This document shows, one piece after another, positions 25,990-34,764 of a stretch of 61,626 nt of DNA (within the stretch, counting starts at the first letter, position 1; every line of letters begins with the position of its first letter). Below the pieces are notes generated by a model. The model searched no databases and had not been told where the DNA came from. It was given only the letters and a program-made list of their open reading frames with translations. Origin of the DNA: Tateyamaria sp. ANG-S1 (GTDB lineage: Bacteria; Pseudomonadota; Alphaproteobacteria; Rhodobacterales; Rhodobacteraceae); contig NZ_JWLL01000020.1 of NCBI RefSeq assembly GCF_000814025.1, positions 1 through 61,626 on the forward strand, read 5' to 3'. Both the position numbers and the translations under genes were made by a program.

Positions 25990-27336
25990 TCACTCGAGCC
26001 AAGCCGCCATGCGGCGATCAATGGTCTTGCGCGACACGCCCAAACGGCGGGCCGCCTCGGCCCGGTTGCCATCGCACAGATCCACCATGCGCAGGATGTG
26101 GCGCTGCACCACCAGCTCCAGGTTCTCGATGGCCTGCGCGCCGGTGACGGTCCCTTCGCCCGCAAATTCCTCGGGAAAGGCGCCAAGGATCACGGATCGC
26201 TCAATCATGTTGCGCAGCTCCCGCACATTGCCCGGCCAGTCGTAGCGCCGCAGCTTCAGCAGTGTTTCCTCGTCCAACTCCAGCGACGGCATGGCAAGCG
26301 AGGCCGAAAACTGCGCCATGAAATGCGCGGCCAGTTCGACGATGTCGTCCATCCGGTCCTTTAGCGGCGGCATGTCGATCTTGACCACATGAATGCGGTG
26401 ATAAAGGTCCGCACGGAAGCGACCCGCCGCCACCGAGGCTTCGATGTCGTCATTTGTAGCGAACAGGAAGCGGACATTGAGCGGAATCTCACGCTCTGCC
26501 CCGACCGGGCGCACCTTCTTGTCCTCAAGCACACGCAACAGAGCAGCCTGCACCGTCTCGGGCATCTGCGCAATTTCATCGAGCAGCAGCGTGCCGCCAT
26601 CGGCCAGCAGCAGAAGCCCCGGCTTCAACCGATCTTCCGACTCGACCACGCCAAACAATTCCTCGGCAAAACGATCCGGCTGGATCGTCGCGCAGTTCAC
26701 AGGAACAAAGGGCGCTTCCGCCCGGTCCGACAGGTCGTGTAGGTGCCGCGCCGCCATCTCCTTGCCCGTGCCGCTGGCCCCGGTGAACAGCACCGGCGTG
26801 GGCAAGGGGGCCAACCGCGCCAGCATCGCGCGCACATCTTCCATAGGTTCGGAATTGCCCAACAGCTTGCCATGCCCCTGGCCCGAAGACAGCTCACGCC
26901 GCAGCAAGGTGTTGTCGCGCTGCAAATACTTCCGGTCCAACGTTCGCGCCACAGCGCTCAGGATCTGGTTCGCCCGAAACGGCTTCAGCACAAAATCACT
27001 CACACCCGCCCGCAGCGCTGCAATCGCCGTCTCAAGATCAGCATAGGCGGTGATCAGGATCGCATCGGCAAAGAACCCCTTGCGCTTCTGCTCCGTCAGC
27101 CAATCCAGCCCCGTGCCCCCCGGCATCAGGTTGTCGAGGATCACCAAATCATACTGCGCCTCGTCCAGTGCCTTGGTTGCCTGCGCGGGCGAGCCCACGG
27201 CATCGACGCGCTTCACGCGGGTCTCAAGCGTTTTGACCAGGAAATGGCGCATCCCCGGCTCGTCATCGATGACCAGCACCTTCGCGCCAGCCAGCGACTT
27301 GCCGTAAATGTCCGGAGTGGAACGAGGCGCGTTCAT
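25990..27336 (-). CDS. NtrC-family response regulator lacking the GAFTGA loop
   Basis: 448 aa. Receiver domain (about 17-130) with VIDDEPG, phospho-Asp in VILDNLMPGG and Lys in LKPFRA. AAA+ domain: Walker A GASGTGKE, Walker B LLLDEIAQMP, and the R-fingers in FRADLYHRI. A Fis-type helix-turn-helix lies at the end (NRAEAARRLGVSRKTIDRRM). Where sigma-54 activators have ELFGHEKGAFTGA, this protein reads ELFGVVESEDRLKPG: the sigma-54 contact loop is missing. It should therefore act on ordinary promoters, as Rhodobacter capsulatus NtrC does. It is the last gene of the fdh run; its kinase may be the unpaired one at 48366. Confidence 0.92.
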   Translation of the reverse strand: MNAPRSTPDIYGKSLAGAKVLVIDDEPGMRHFLVKTLETRVKRVDAVGSPAQATKALDEAQYDLVILDNLMPGGTGLDWLTEQKRKGFFADAILITAYADLETAIAALRAGVSDFVLKPFRANQILSAVARTLDRKYLQRDNTLLRRELSSGQGHGKLLGNSEPMEDVRAMLARLAPLPTPVLFTGASGTGKEMAARHLHDLSDRAEAPFVPVNCATIQPDRFAEELFGVVESEDRLKPGLLLLADGGTLLLDEIAQMPETVQAALLRVLEDKKVRPVGAEREIPLNVRFLFATNDDIEASVAAGRFRADLYHRIHVVKIDMPPLKDRMDDIVELAAHFMAQFSASLAMPSLELDEETLLKLRRYDWPGNVRELRNMIERSVILGAFPEEFAGEGTVTGAQAIENLELVVQRHILRMVDLCDGNRAEAARRLGVSRKTIDRRMAAWLE

Positions 27337-27340
27337 GCGT

Positions 27341-27466
27341 TCAATCCAGCCTCACCGCATCGCCCGAGCCAACGGCCCCTGCCGTCAGACCCAGCTCCTG
27401 CAAGCCAAAATACGCTCCCACCGAAATCACGATCATCACGGCAAAGCCCATCATCATGGCCTTCAT
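27341..27466 (-). CDS. 41-aa single-pass membrane peptide in the fdh operon
   Basis: A short gene preceded by AGGAG, starting 3 bp after the WD40-cytochrome stop and ending 4 bp before the response-regulator start. The product has a Met-rich N-terminus (MKAMMMGFAVM), one hydrophobic helix (about 5-22) and a short Gly/Ala-rich tail. No family is recognised. The tight packing and ribosome binding site support expression; it may be a small subunit of a membrane complex. Confidence 0.6.
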   Translation of the reverse strand: MKAMMMGFAVMIVISVGAYFGLQELGLTAGAVGSGDAVRLD

Positions 27467-27469
27467 TCT

Positions 27470-28744
27470 CTACTCCTTGTTCGTTGCTCCGCGCAGGTAC
27501 GCGATCAAATCGGCGCGGTCCTGCGGTGCGGCAATCACCTGCATCGGCATTTTTGAGCCGGGGATATAGTGATCCGGCCCCTCGTCAAACAGCGCGTCAA
27601 TGGTGGTGTCGTCCCACACTATGTCCGACCCGTCGAGCGTTGGCGAGTAGCGATAGCCCGGCACCACCCCCGCCTTGCGCCCAAACACCCCATGCAACGT
27701 TGGCCCCGCCTTGCGCGACGGGCCATCCTCAAGACTGTGGCAGATCGAGCATTTGCGCATGAACTGCCGTTCGCCGTTGCTCATCGTCTCGGCATCGCGC
27801 AGGAAGCTGCGCGTCTCGCCCCCTGCAGGATCATATGTGTCCAGCAGCGCCACCGGCCAAGCATAGATCACGTCGTCGATCCCCCCGGCATGGATCACAG
27901 TCCCGTCGGTCGAAAAGGCCAACGCCCAGACCGGCCCCTGCCGCATCGCGCGAAAGTCGCGGGTGATGCGCCAGTCATTCGTGTCCACCATCATGATGTG
28001 GCCCTCGCCATCGCCAATGGCAAGTTGCCCGGTCTGCACGTGGTGGTCCATCGACAGGATCGGACGGCGGTCTAAGGTGAAATCATAGAGCGCTTCACCC
28101 GTCTCCGCATCAATCACCCGCGTGCCGCCATCGACGGCGCCATAGGCCAGCCAGCCATCGCCCACGATCAGCCTGTTCACCCCGAACCCATGCCGCACCA
28201 ACGGGCGCGGCGTGTCGCGGGTGGCCATTTCATAGCGCAGCACATCACCCTTGGACGTCGCCGCATACAGAAACGCACCATCCGCAGAATAGGCAACCGC
28301 GTTCACCCCGGCACCGGGATAGGGCAGCGTCTCTGCCTCCCCTGCCCCAAGCGGCCACAGCACGATGTCCCCATCCCACGACCCAGCAGCTACTGCTGCC
28401 CCATCGGGCGACGGGGCAAGCGACGTCACCTTGCCCTTGTGCTGGCCGATCTTGCGCGGGGTCTCACCCCAGTGCCAGACGGCGAAATCGTCACCGCCAG
28501 TCACAAGCGCACCGTTCATAGCTTCAGAGATAGCTGTCACAGCAGCATCATGACCCTCAAGCCACGCTGGCACCGCACCGTCCCATACCCCGACAGAATT
28601 GTCGAAACTGGCAGACGCAAGCGTGCCATCCCCGGTCACGATCAGCCCCATCACGGGTCCGCCGTGGCCTTTATATGTGGTAAATTCCTGTGCCCCGACC
28701 GGCAGGGCAAGGCACAGAAACAGGCTACTCAGCAGGCGTCGCAT
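27470..28744 (-). CDS. WD40 beta-propeller fused to cytochrome c
   Basis: 424 aa. The ATG at 28744 gives a signal peptide (about 1-18, cut after VGA), and overlaps the FDH gamma gene by 20 bp. Residues about 20-310 form WD40 blades (SASFDNSVGVWDG, TGGDDFAVWHWG, AAGSWDGDIVLWPL). The C-terminus is a class I cytochrome c with CSICH, axial Met in GSKMPMQV and the helix DRADLIAYLRG. The product is periplasmic. A c-type haem beside a formate dehydrogenase suggests electron transfer or regulation, but no partner is proven. Confidence 0.88.
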   Translation of the reverse strand: MRRLLSSLFLCLALPVGAQEFTTYKGHGGPVMGLIVTGDGTLASASFDNSVGVWDGAVPAWLEGHDAAVTAISEAMNGALVTGGDDFAVWHWGETPRKIGQHKGKVTSLAPSPDGAAVAAGSWDGDIVLWPLGAGEAETLPYPGAGVNAVAYSADGAFLYAATSKGDVLRYEMATRDTPRPLVRHGFGVNRLIVGDGWLAYGAVDGGTRVIDAETGEALYDFTLDRRPILSMDHHVQTGQLAIGDGEGHIMMVDTNDWRITRDFRAMRQGPVWALAFSTDGTVIHAGGIDDVIYAWPVALLDTYDPAGGETRSFLRDAETMSNGERQFMRKCSICHSLEDGPSRKAGPTLHGVFGRKAGVVPGYRYSPTLDGSDIVWDDTTIDALFDEGPDHYIPGSKMPMQVIAAPQDRADLIAYLRGATNKE

Positions 28745-29924
28745 CTTTGGGCGCGGCCTTGTCCTTTGCCTGCAATTCCTCCAGCCACAGCGAGTGGTGC
28801 TGGCGGGCCCAGGCCTCGTCCACCTCGCCCGACCCCATCGCGTCATACGCACCTTCCATGCCGACCGACCCGATGTAGATATGCGCGATGATGATCGCCA
28901 TCAGCACGAACGCGACGATGGCGTGCCAGGCTTGGGCGTACTGCATCTCTTCATGCGGGGCCATCGCCGTGGGCAGCGGCCCATAGATCGGCAGGCTCTC
29001 GATCCCGACGCTGCGCATCAGGTCAAAGGTTTTCATGAACATCGGGAATTCGAAGGGGAAGAGCAGCGACACGCCAGACAGAGAAATCGACCCCCCGAGC
29101 AGGATCACCGACCAGAAGATGATCTTCTGTCCGCCATTGAACTTCTTGGCGGGCGGGTGCTTCGACCCGACGATACCACCCGCTTGGGCAAACCACGTAA
29201 TGTCGGTGCGGTTAGGGATATTATGCCAGACCCACATGACAAAGATGGCGACCAGAGCGACCATAAAGGCCCAGGCGACATTGTTGTGGATGTATTTCGA
29301 TACCATCAGCAGCGTCGCATTGAATTCCTTGGAAATATACGGCGCGATGAACATCCGACCGAACAGGGTCAGCAGCCCGGTGATACCCAGCAGAATAAAC
29401 GACCCCGCCAGCAGCCAGTGCGCCGCGCGTTCAAAGCTCTTGAAGCGGGTGACAGTGCGCCCGGTCTTTTCATAGTCCAGCTTCACCTTGCCGCGCAGGA
29501 CGAAGAAGACAAGCAGCAACGCAATCGTCCCAAGCAGCAGGTAACCACCATAGGTCGCCAGCGGCCCCTTGCGGAACTCCAGCCAGCCCATGCCACCATC
29601 CTGCACCAGAACAGTGGCCACCTCACCGCCCGACGACACGGTGATGTCAGCCGACCCGTAGCGCAACGCACGCCACAGGTCGGGGTCGGAAGAACCACCC
29701 AACGTGCCAAGCTGCCCCGACAGATCGCGGGCCTTGCTTGCGGCATCGCCGGTCTTCGGCGCCACCTCTTCCCCGCGCTGACGGGCCAGGATGTCTTCGA
29801 GCGTTTGCGCCCCGCCAGTGGCGGAGCGGTCAATTGTTTCTTGCGTCTCTTGAGCGGCGGCATAAGGCGCTGCAAAGGGCATCAGCCCCAGGCAAAGCAC
29901 CAAAACCAGAAATGCGCGTAGCAT
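28725..29924 (-). CDS. Formate dehydrogenase gamma subunit (cytochrome b556)
   Basis: 399 aa, about twice the size of E. coli FdoI (211 aa). A signal peptide (about 1-24) is followed by about 100 periplasmic residues and an extra helix (near 145-165). The cytochrome b domain follows, with four helices and haem His residues (ERAAHWLLAGSF, KYIHNNVAWAF, YAQAWHAIVAFVL). It anchors the periplasmic FDH and passes electrons to quinone. Lies downstream of the FKBP gene. Confidence 0.9.
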   Translation of the reverse strand: MLRAFLVLVLCLGLMPFAAPYAAAQETQETIDRSATGGAQTLEDILARQRGEEVAPKTGDAASKARDLSGQLGTLGGSSDPDLWRALRYGSADITVSSGGEVATVLVQDGGMGWLEFRKGPLATYGGYLLLGTIALLLVFFVLRGKVKLDYEKTGRTVTRFKSFERAAHWLLAGSFILLGITGLLTLFGRMFIAPYISKEFNATLLMVSKYIHNNVAWAFMVALVAIFVMWVWHNIPNRTDITWFAQAGGIVGSKHPPAKKFNGGQKIIFWSVILLGGSISLSGVSLLFPFEFPMFMKTFDLMRSVGIESLPIYGPLPTAMAPHEEMQYAQAWHAIVAFVLMAIIIAHIYIGSVGMEGAYDAMGSGEVDEAWARQHHSLWLEELQAKDKAAPKDATPAE

Positions 29925-29941
29925 GTCATGTATCTCCATAT

Positions 29942-29959
29942 GCCGCGCAAGGACGCGGC
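29942..29959 (-). promoter_or_regulatory. Small hairpin before FDH gamma gene
   Basis: GCCGCG/CGCGGC 6-bp arms with a 6-nt loop between the FKBP stop and the gamma-subunit start. There is no U-tract, so a processing or attenuation role is possible; weak evidence. Confidence 0.25.
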
Positions 29960-29960
29960 G

Positions 29961-30629
29961 TTAGCTGTCGATGCTGATCAACTCGATGGTGAAATTCAGC
30001 ACTTCGTTGGGGCCAATCGCCTGACCCGCACCTTGGGGGCCATAGGCAAGCTCGGACGGAATCCAGACCTCCCACTTGGCACCCGGTTTCATAAGTTGCA
30101 GGGCCTCCTGCCAGCCCTGAATGACGCCGTTCACGGGAAAACTCGCAGGCTCCCCACGCTCGATCGAGCTGTCAAAGACGGTCTCGTCCAGCAGACGGCC
30201 CTCATAGTGCACAGTCACGGTGTCGGTCTCGGCCGGGGTTTCGCCTGTGCCTTCCTCGACCACCTGATATTGCAGGCCGCTGTCGGTTGTGGTGACGCCA
30301 TCACGCGCGCCGTTTTCTTCTAGGAATTCCGTATTCTCGGACAGCTTCGCCTCAGACGCGCGGGCATTCAGTGCCTCGAACGCAGCAACAATCGTTTCCT
30401 GATCCAGACGCGGATCGGCACCCGCCTCGACGTCCGCAATGCCCTGCACAAAAGCGTCGAGGTCAAAGTCCAACTCATCATTCTGAGCCAGGTTTTCGCC
30501 GATCTGGAGGCCAAGCCCATAGCTGACACGGGAATCCACGGACTCAAGAGCTGGCGTATCCTGCGCCACAAGCGGAGCGGCAGACAAAAGCAGGGCGCTG
30601 ACAGTCAGCGCAGAGGTAAGACGATGCAT
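29961..30629 (-). CDS. FKBP-type peptidyl-prolyl isomerase, exported
   Basis: 222 aa. The ATG at 30629 opens a signal peptide (about 1-22). An FKBP_N helical dimerisation region (SYGLGLQIGENLAQ, about 30-100) precedes the catalytic domain with VTVHYEGRLLDETVFDSS, VIQGWQEALQLM and WEVWIPSELAYG (FkpA/Mip type). It lies between FDH beta and gamma genes and may help fold the periplasmic subunits; alternatively it is an unrelated insertion in the operon. Confidence 0.92.
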   Translation of the reverse strand: MHRLTSALTVSALLLSAAPLVAQDTPALESVDSRVSYGLGLQIGENLAQNDELDFDLDAFVQGIADVEAGADPRLDQETIVAAFEALNARASEAKLSENTEFLEENGARDGVTTTDSGLQYQVVEEGTGETPAETDTVTVHYEGRLLDETVFDSSIERGEPASFPVNGVIQGWQEALQLMKPGAKWEVWIPSELAYGPQGAGQAIGPNEVLNFTIELISIDS

Positions 30630-30777
30630 GGTGAACCTTTCACGATAAGAAAACATCATGACGCCGTTGCTAGTCCCTGCATGGGTCAAACCCAAATCAA
30701 CAGAAGCGGAGCGCGCGAAACCTCGCTGCACACCGGTGCGGAAACGGGCATGCGCCCGCTGTTAAGTCTTGTGAGTG

Positions 30778-30803
30778 CCCGGACGACCTTGCCGTCGTCC
30801 GGG
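30778..30803 (-). terminator. Hairpin after the FDH beta gene
   Basis: A perfect 10-bp stem (CCCGGACGAC/GTCGTCCGGG) with a 6-nt loop, 54 bp beyond the beta-subunit stop. No U-tract follows on the minus strand. It may partly terminate transcription, or mark the end of the alpha-beta transcript before the FKBP gene. Confidence 0.5.
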
Positions 30804-30857
30804 CCAGAGGGGATCACCGTGGCTGGCTAAGCGCACTGGCCAGTGATCCCCCGTCGC

Positions 30858-31466
30858 TTAGCCGTCCTGACGGCCGTAGGCAGAGCCCCAACCCCAGGCG
30901 CCGGAGCCGAAGCCACGCGCCACGACGCGCTCGCGGTAGATGGCCGACACAACGTCGCCGTCGCCAGCGAGCAGTGCTTTTGTCGAACACATCTCGGCGC
31001 AGATGGGCAGCTTGCCCTCTGCGATCCGGTTGCGCCCGTACTTGGCGAACTCGGCGGTCGAGTGGGTCTCTTCGGGGCCACCAGCGCAGAAGGTACATTT
31101 GTCCATCTTGCCGCGGCTGCCAAAGTTGCCGGCCTGCGGGAATTGCGGCGCGCCGAAGGGGCACGCATAGAAGCAATAACCACACCCGATGCAGAGGTCC
31201 TTGGAGTGCAGAACCACCCCTTCCTCGTTCTGGTAAAAGCAGTCTACCGGGCAGACCGCCATACAAGGTGCATCAGAACAGTGCATGCAGGCCACGGAAA
31301 TCGACCTCTCACCGGGATCACCATCATTGATGGTGACCACGCGGCGACGGTTGATGCCCCAGGGCACTTCATGCTCGTTCTTACAGGCCGTGACACAGGC
31401 GTTGCATTCAATGCAGCGCTCGGCGTCGCATAGGAACTTGGCTCTCGCCTGTCCTCCTAATGCCAT
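30858..31466 (-). CDS. Formate dehydrogenase iron-sulfur (beta) subunit, FDH3 type
   Basis: 202 aa. Four Cys clusters: CIECNACVTAC, CMHCSDAPCMAVC, CIGCGYCFYAC and CTFC...CAEMC, enough for four [4Fe-4S] centres. It is shorter than E. coli FdoH (about 300 aa) because the C-terminal membrane helix is absent. GGAGGAGA precedes the start; it follows the alpha subunit by 12 bp. It relays electrons from alpha to the gamma cytochrome b. Confidence 0.94.
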   Translation of the reverse strand: MALGGQARAKFLCDAERCIECNACVTACKNEHEVPWGINRRRVVTINDGDPGERSISVACMHCSDAPCMAVCPVDCFYQNEEGVVLHSKDLCIGCGYCFYACPFGAPQFPQAGNFGSRGKMDKCTFCAGGPEETHSTAEFAKYGRNRIAEGKLPICAEMCSTKALLAGDGDVVSAIYRERVVARGFGSGAWGWGSAYGRQDG

Positions 31467-31478
31467 GTCGTCTCCTCC

Positions 31479-34376
31479 TTACGCTGTCCAGATTTTGCAG
31501 AGAGTCGCTTTGGTCTCCTGCATCTGGGTTACTGAATCATAGCCATAGGTCTGGGCGGTGTTCGTGGATTCACCCAGCACGTAGGGGTCAGCCCCCTCCG
31601 GATACTTGCTGCGCAAATCCTCGCCCTGGTAATGACCACCGAAGTGGAAGGGCATGAAGGCCACGCCTTCGCCCACCCGGTTGGTGACCATCGCCATCAC
31701 CTTGACCTTGCCGCCTTCGGGCCCTTCGACCCAGACCTGCGCACCGTCCCGCACACCAAGGTTGTTGGCGTCACGCGGGTTGATCTCGATGAACATGTCC
31801 TGCTGCAGCTCGGCCAGCCACGGGTTCGAACGGGTCTCGTCCCCGCCGCCCTCATACTCGACCAGACGGCCAGAGGTGAGGATGATCGGGTAGTCCTTCG
31901 AAAAGTCCTGTTTCTGGATCGACGCATACAAGGTCGGCAGCCGGTAGGCATGACGGTCCTCGTATGTCGGATAATCCGCAACAAGATCCCTGCGGTTGGT
32001 ATAGAGCGGCTCGCGGTGCAGCGGCACCGGATCGGGGAAGGTCCACACGACCGCGCGGGCCTTGGCGTTCCCGAAGGGCGCACAGCCATGCTTGATCGCC
32101 ACCCGCTGAATGCCGCCCGACAGGTCGGTCTTCCAGTTGGTCTTGGGTCCCGCGATGGCGTCGATGGTCGCCCGCTCTTCGTCGGTCAGGTCACCGTCCC
32201 AGCCAAGATCCATGAGCATCTGCATCGTGAATTCAGGATAGCCATCCTGAATTTCCGACCCAACACTGTAGACCCCTTCGGCCAGCAGGTTGTCACCGTC
32301 CCGTTCCACACCGAAACGCGCGCGGAAGGTGAGACCACCTTCGGCCACAGGCTTCGACATGTCATAGAGGTTCGGCGTGCCCGGGTGCTTCATGTCAGCT
32401 GTGCCCCATGCGGGCCATGGCATGCCATAATAGTCACCGTCGGCAGGACCCCCGATGGCTTGCAGCGTCGTCCGGTCGAACGTGTGCTGATTGGCCATGT
32501 GGGTCTTGATCCGCTCAGGGCTTTGACCGGTGTAGCCGATGGTCCACATGCCGCGATTGATCTCGCGCAGCGTGTCCTCGGGGTTCGGGGTCAGACCATC
32601 CTCTTCCAGCTGGATGTTGCGGAACATCCGGTCGTGATAACCGAACTTCTTCGCGAACAGCGCGATGATCTCGTGATCGGGCTTGGACTCGAACAGCGGA
32701 TCAATGATCTGCTCACGCCACTGGATGGACCGGTTGGATGCAGTGACAGACCCGCGCGTCTCGAACTGGGTCGAGGCGGGCAGCAGGTACACCCCATCGG
32801 TGCGGTCATGCAACACGGCGGAGACGGTCGGGAAGGGGTCGATGACAACCAGCATATCCAGCTGCTCCATCGCCTTCTTCATTTCCGTCATCCGGGTCTG
32901 CGAGTTAGGCGCGTGGCCCCACAGCACCATGGCACGGACCTTGTTCGGGTTGTCCGTGTTCTCCGGATCTTCAAGGATACCGTCGATCCAGCGCGATACC
33001 GGGATACCGCTCAGGTTCTGCAGCGCCTTTTCCTTGCCATCCGCACCGGTGGTGGTGGCGAACTGAGCGGCCAACCATTCGGGGTCTTCACCCCAGACGC
33101 GGCTCCAGTGACCCCAGGCCCCTGCCGACAGACCATAGTAGCCGGGCAGCGTGTGGGACAGAACGCCAAGGTCCGTCGCACCCTGCACGTTGTCGTGGCC
33201 GCGGAAGATGTTGGTGCCGCCACCGCTTGTGCCCATGTTACCCAGGGCAAGCTGCAGGATGCAGTAGGCACGGGTGTTGTTGTTGCCGTTGGTGTGCTGC
33301 GTGCCACCCATGCACCAGATCACGGTGCCGGGGCGGTTGTTGGCCATGGTGCGGGCCACACGTTTCAGCTGCGAACCGGGGGCGCCGGTCACACGCTCGA
33401 CTTCCTCGGGCGTCCACTTGGCGACTTCATCCTTGATCTGGTCCATGCCCCAGACGCGGGTGCGGATGAACTCTTTGTCCTCCCACCCGTTCTCGAAGAT
33501 GTGCCAGAGGATGCCCCAGACCAGCGCCACGTCGGTGCCGGGACGGAAGCGCACATACTCGTCCGCATGAGCTGCGGTGCGTGTAAAGCGCGGGTCACAT
33601 ACGATGACAGGGGCGTTGTTCTGCTCCTTGGCGCGCAGCAGGTGCAGCAGGGACACGGGGTGTGCCTCGGCCGGGTTGCCACCGATGATAAAGATCGCCT
33701 TGGAGTTGTGGATGTCGTTGTAGCTGTTGGTCATGGCGCCGTAGCCCCATGTGTTCGCAACACCCGCAACGGTGGTCGAGTGACAGATACGCGCCTGGTG
33801 ATCCACGTTGTTCGTGCCCCAATAGGCCGCGAACTTGCGGAACAGGTACGCCTGTTCATTGTTGTGCTTGGCTGAGCCCAGCCAGTACACGCTGTCCGGG
33901 CCACTTTCTTCCCGGATGTTCATCATGCCGCCGCCGATCTCGTCGATGGCTTGCTCCCACGAGATACGGACCCATTCGCCGTTCTCTTTCTTCATGGGAT
34001 ACTTCAGGCGGCGTTCACCGTGGGCGTGCTCGCGCACCGCGGCGCCCTTGGCGCAGTGGGACCCGAGGTTGAACGGGCTGTCCCAGCCGGGCTCCTGCCC
34101 GGTCCAGACGCCGTCCTGCACCTCGGCCACGACCGTACAGCCGACCGAGCAGTGCGTGCACACCGATTTCTTCAATTCCACCTTGCCCGCTGCCGCTGTG
34201 GCAGCGTTGGCCTGGGTGACGGTTCCGCCCGTGGCGGCAATGGCCGAAAGGCCTCCGATCACCAGTCCCGATCCACGCAAAAACGCGCGCCGGTCTACCG
34301 AAGCGTTGGCTGCTTCAGTCAGGATACTTGTCCGCTGGGGGCGTCGCGCAACCCCGTTGGTCTTTTTCCTAAGCAT
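31479..34376 (-). CDS. Formate dehydrogenase catalytic (alpha) subunit
   Basis: 965 aa. The ATG at 34376 yields a twin-arginine signal (DRRAFLRGSG, about 28-37), so the enzyme is exported folded. [4Fe-4S] motif CTHCSVGCTV with distal CAKG. The Mo/W ligand is Cys198 in ARICHS (Cys form, not selenocysteine; no in-frame TGA). The His following it is the conserved proton acceptor. C-terminal molydopterin-binding domain with EINPRDANNLGVRDGAQVWVEG-type strand. The tungstate transporter nearby suggests tungsten may be used. Forms a periplasmic complex with the beta and gamma subunits. Confidence 0.95.
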   Translation of the reverse strand: MLRKKTNGVARRPQRTSILTEAANASVDRRAFLRGSGLVIGGLSAIAATGGTVTQANAATAAAGKVELKKSVCTHCSVGCTVVAEVQDGVWTGQEPGWDSPFNLGSHCAKGAAVREHAHGERRLKYPMKKENGEWVRISWEQAIDEIGGGMMNIREESGPDSVYWLGSAKHNNEQAYLFRKFAAYWGTNNVDHQARICHSTTVAGVANTWGYGAMTNSYNDIHNSKAIFIIGGNPAEAHPVSLLHLLRAKEQNNAPVIVCDPRFTRTAAHADEYVRFRPGTDVALVWGILWHIFENGWEDKEFIRTRVWGMDQIKDEVAKWTPEEVERVTGAPGSQLKRVARTMANNRPGTVIWCMGGTQHTNGNNNTRAYCILQLALGNMGTSGGGTNIFRGHDNVQGATDLGVLSHTLPGYYGLSAGAWGHWSRVWGEDPEWLAAQFATTTGADGKEKALQNLSGIPVSRWIDGILEDPENTDNPNKVRAMVLWGHAPNSQTRMTEMKKAMEQLDMLVVIDPFPTVSAVLHDRTDGVYLLPASTQFETRGSVTASNRSIQWREQIIDPLFESKPDHEIIALFAKKFGYHDRMFRNIQLEEDGLTPNPEDTLREINRGMWTIGYTGQSPERIKTHMANQHTFDRTTLQAIGGPADGDYYGMPWPAWGTADMKHPGTPNLYDMSKPVAEGGLTFRARFGVERDGDNLLAEGVYSVGSEIQDGYPEFTMQMLMDLGWDGDLTDEERATIDAIAGPKTNWKTDLSGGIQRVAIKHGCAPFGNAKARAVVWTFPDPVPLHREPLYTNRRDLVADYPTYEDRHAYRLPTLYASIQKQDFSKDYPIILTSGRLVEYEGGGDETRSNPWLAELQQDMFIEINPRDANNLGVRDGAQVWVEGPEGGKVKVMAMVTNRVGEGVAFMPFHFGGHYQGEDLRSKYPEGADPYVLGESTNTAQTYGYDSVTQMQETKATLCKIWTA

Positions 34377-34522
34377 ATCGCTCTCCCTTGCTTGCACCCC
34401 CGTGTCGGGGCCGCTCGCTTGGTTTCTTCTTTGGCTCTCAGCAGTCGGGCGTCACGCAACCAGTCGCTGATCCCCTGCCCCGTCCGGGCTTATTCCCGGG
34501 CGCGGCGTCCTCCCATCCGGCG

Positions 34523-34711
34523 TTAGAACCGGGCGCTGTCAAAATACGCGCGGGTGTGCGCGGTATCCTGCATGGTCTCTTTGCTCAGGTCGGGCTCTGC
34601 CGCCTCGGCCTGCTGCGCACCGGTCGCAACCGCCACCGCCGCAACGGGCGCCGTAGTTCCGGCCAGCTTCAGAAAGTCACGGCGCGATGCCCCGTCCTCT
34701 TTCTTCGTCAT
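34523..34711 (-). CDS. Formate dehydrogenase-region TAT-signal mini-protein
   Basis: 62 aa, nearly all a twin-arginine signal (SRRDFLKLAGTTA, about 9-21) with a short mature tail ending HTRAYFDSARF. This matches the small TAT-target family found only next to FDH operons. It may escort or regulate export of the FDH complex. It lies between the TorD chaperone and the alpha subunit. Confidence 0.85.
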   Translation of the reverse strand: MTKKEDGASRRDFLKLAGTTAPVAAVAVATGAQQAEAAEPDLSKETMQDTAHTRAYFDSARF

Positions 34712-34764
34712 GCGATCGTCTCCTCTCGCTGTTTCGGGCAGGTCACCCCACCCCTTCTGACGCC

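Noticed and set aside
25990..27336. Calling the NtrC-like regulator sigma-54 dependent
   Set aside because: The GAFTGA loop is absent and no -24/-12 promoter was seen nearby.
33783..33785. Selenocysteine in the formate dehydrogenase alpha subunit
   Set aside because: The ligand codon is TGT (Cys) and the frame has no internal TGA.
31632..33875. Long plus-strand open frame across the FDH alpha gene
   Set aside because: Antisense shadow of a clear catalytic subunit; composition is typical of reversed codons.
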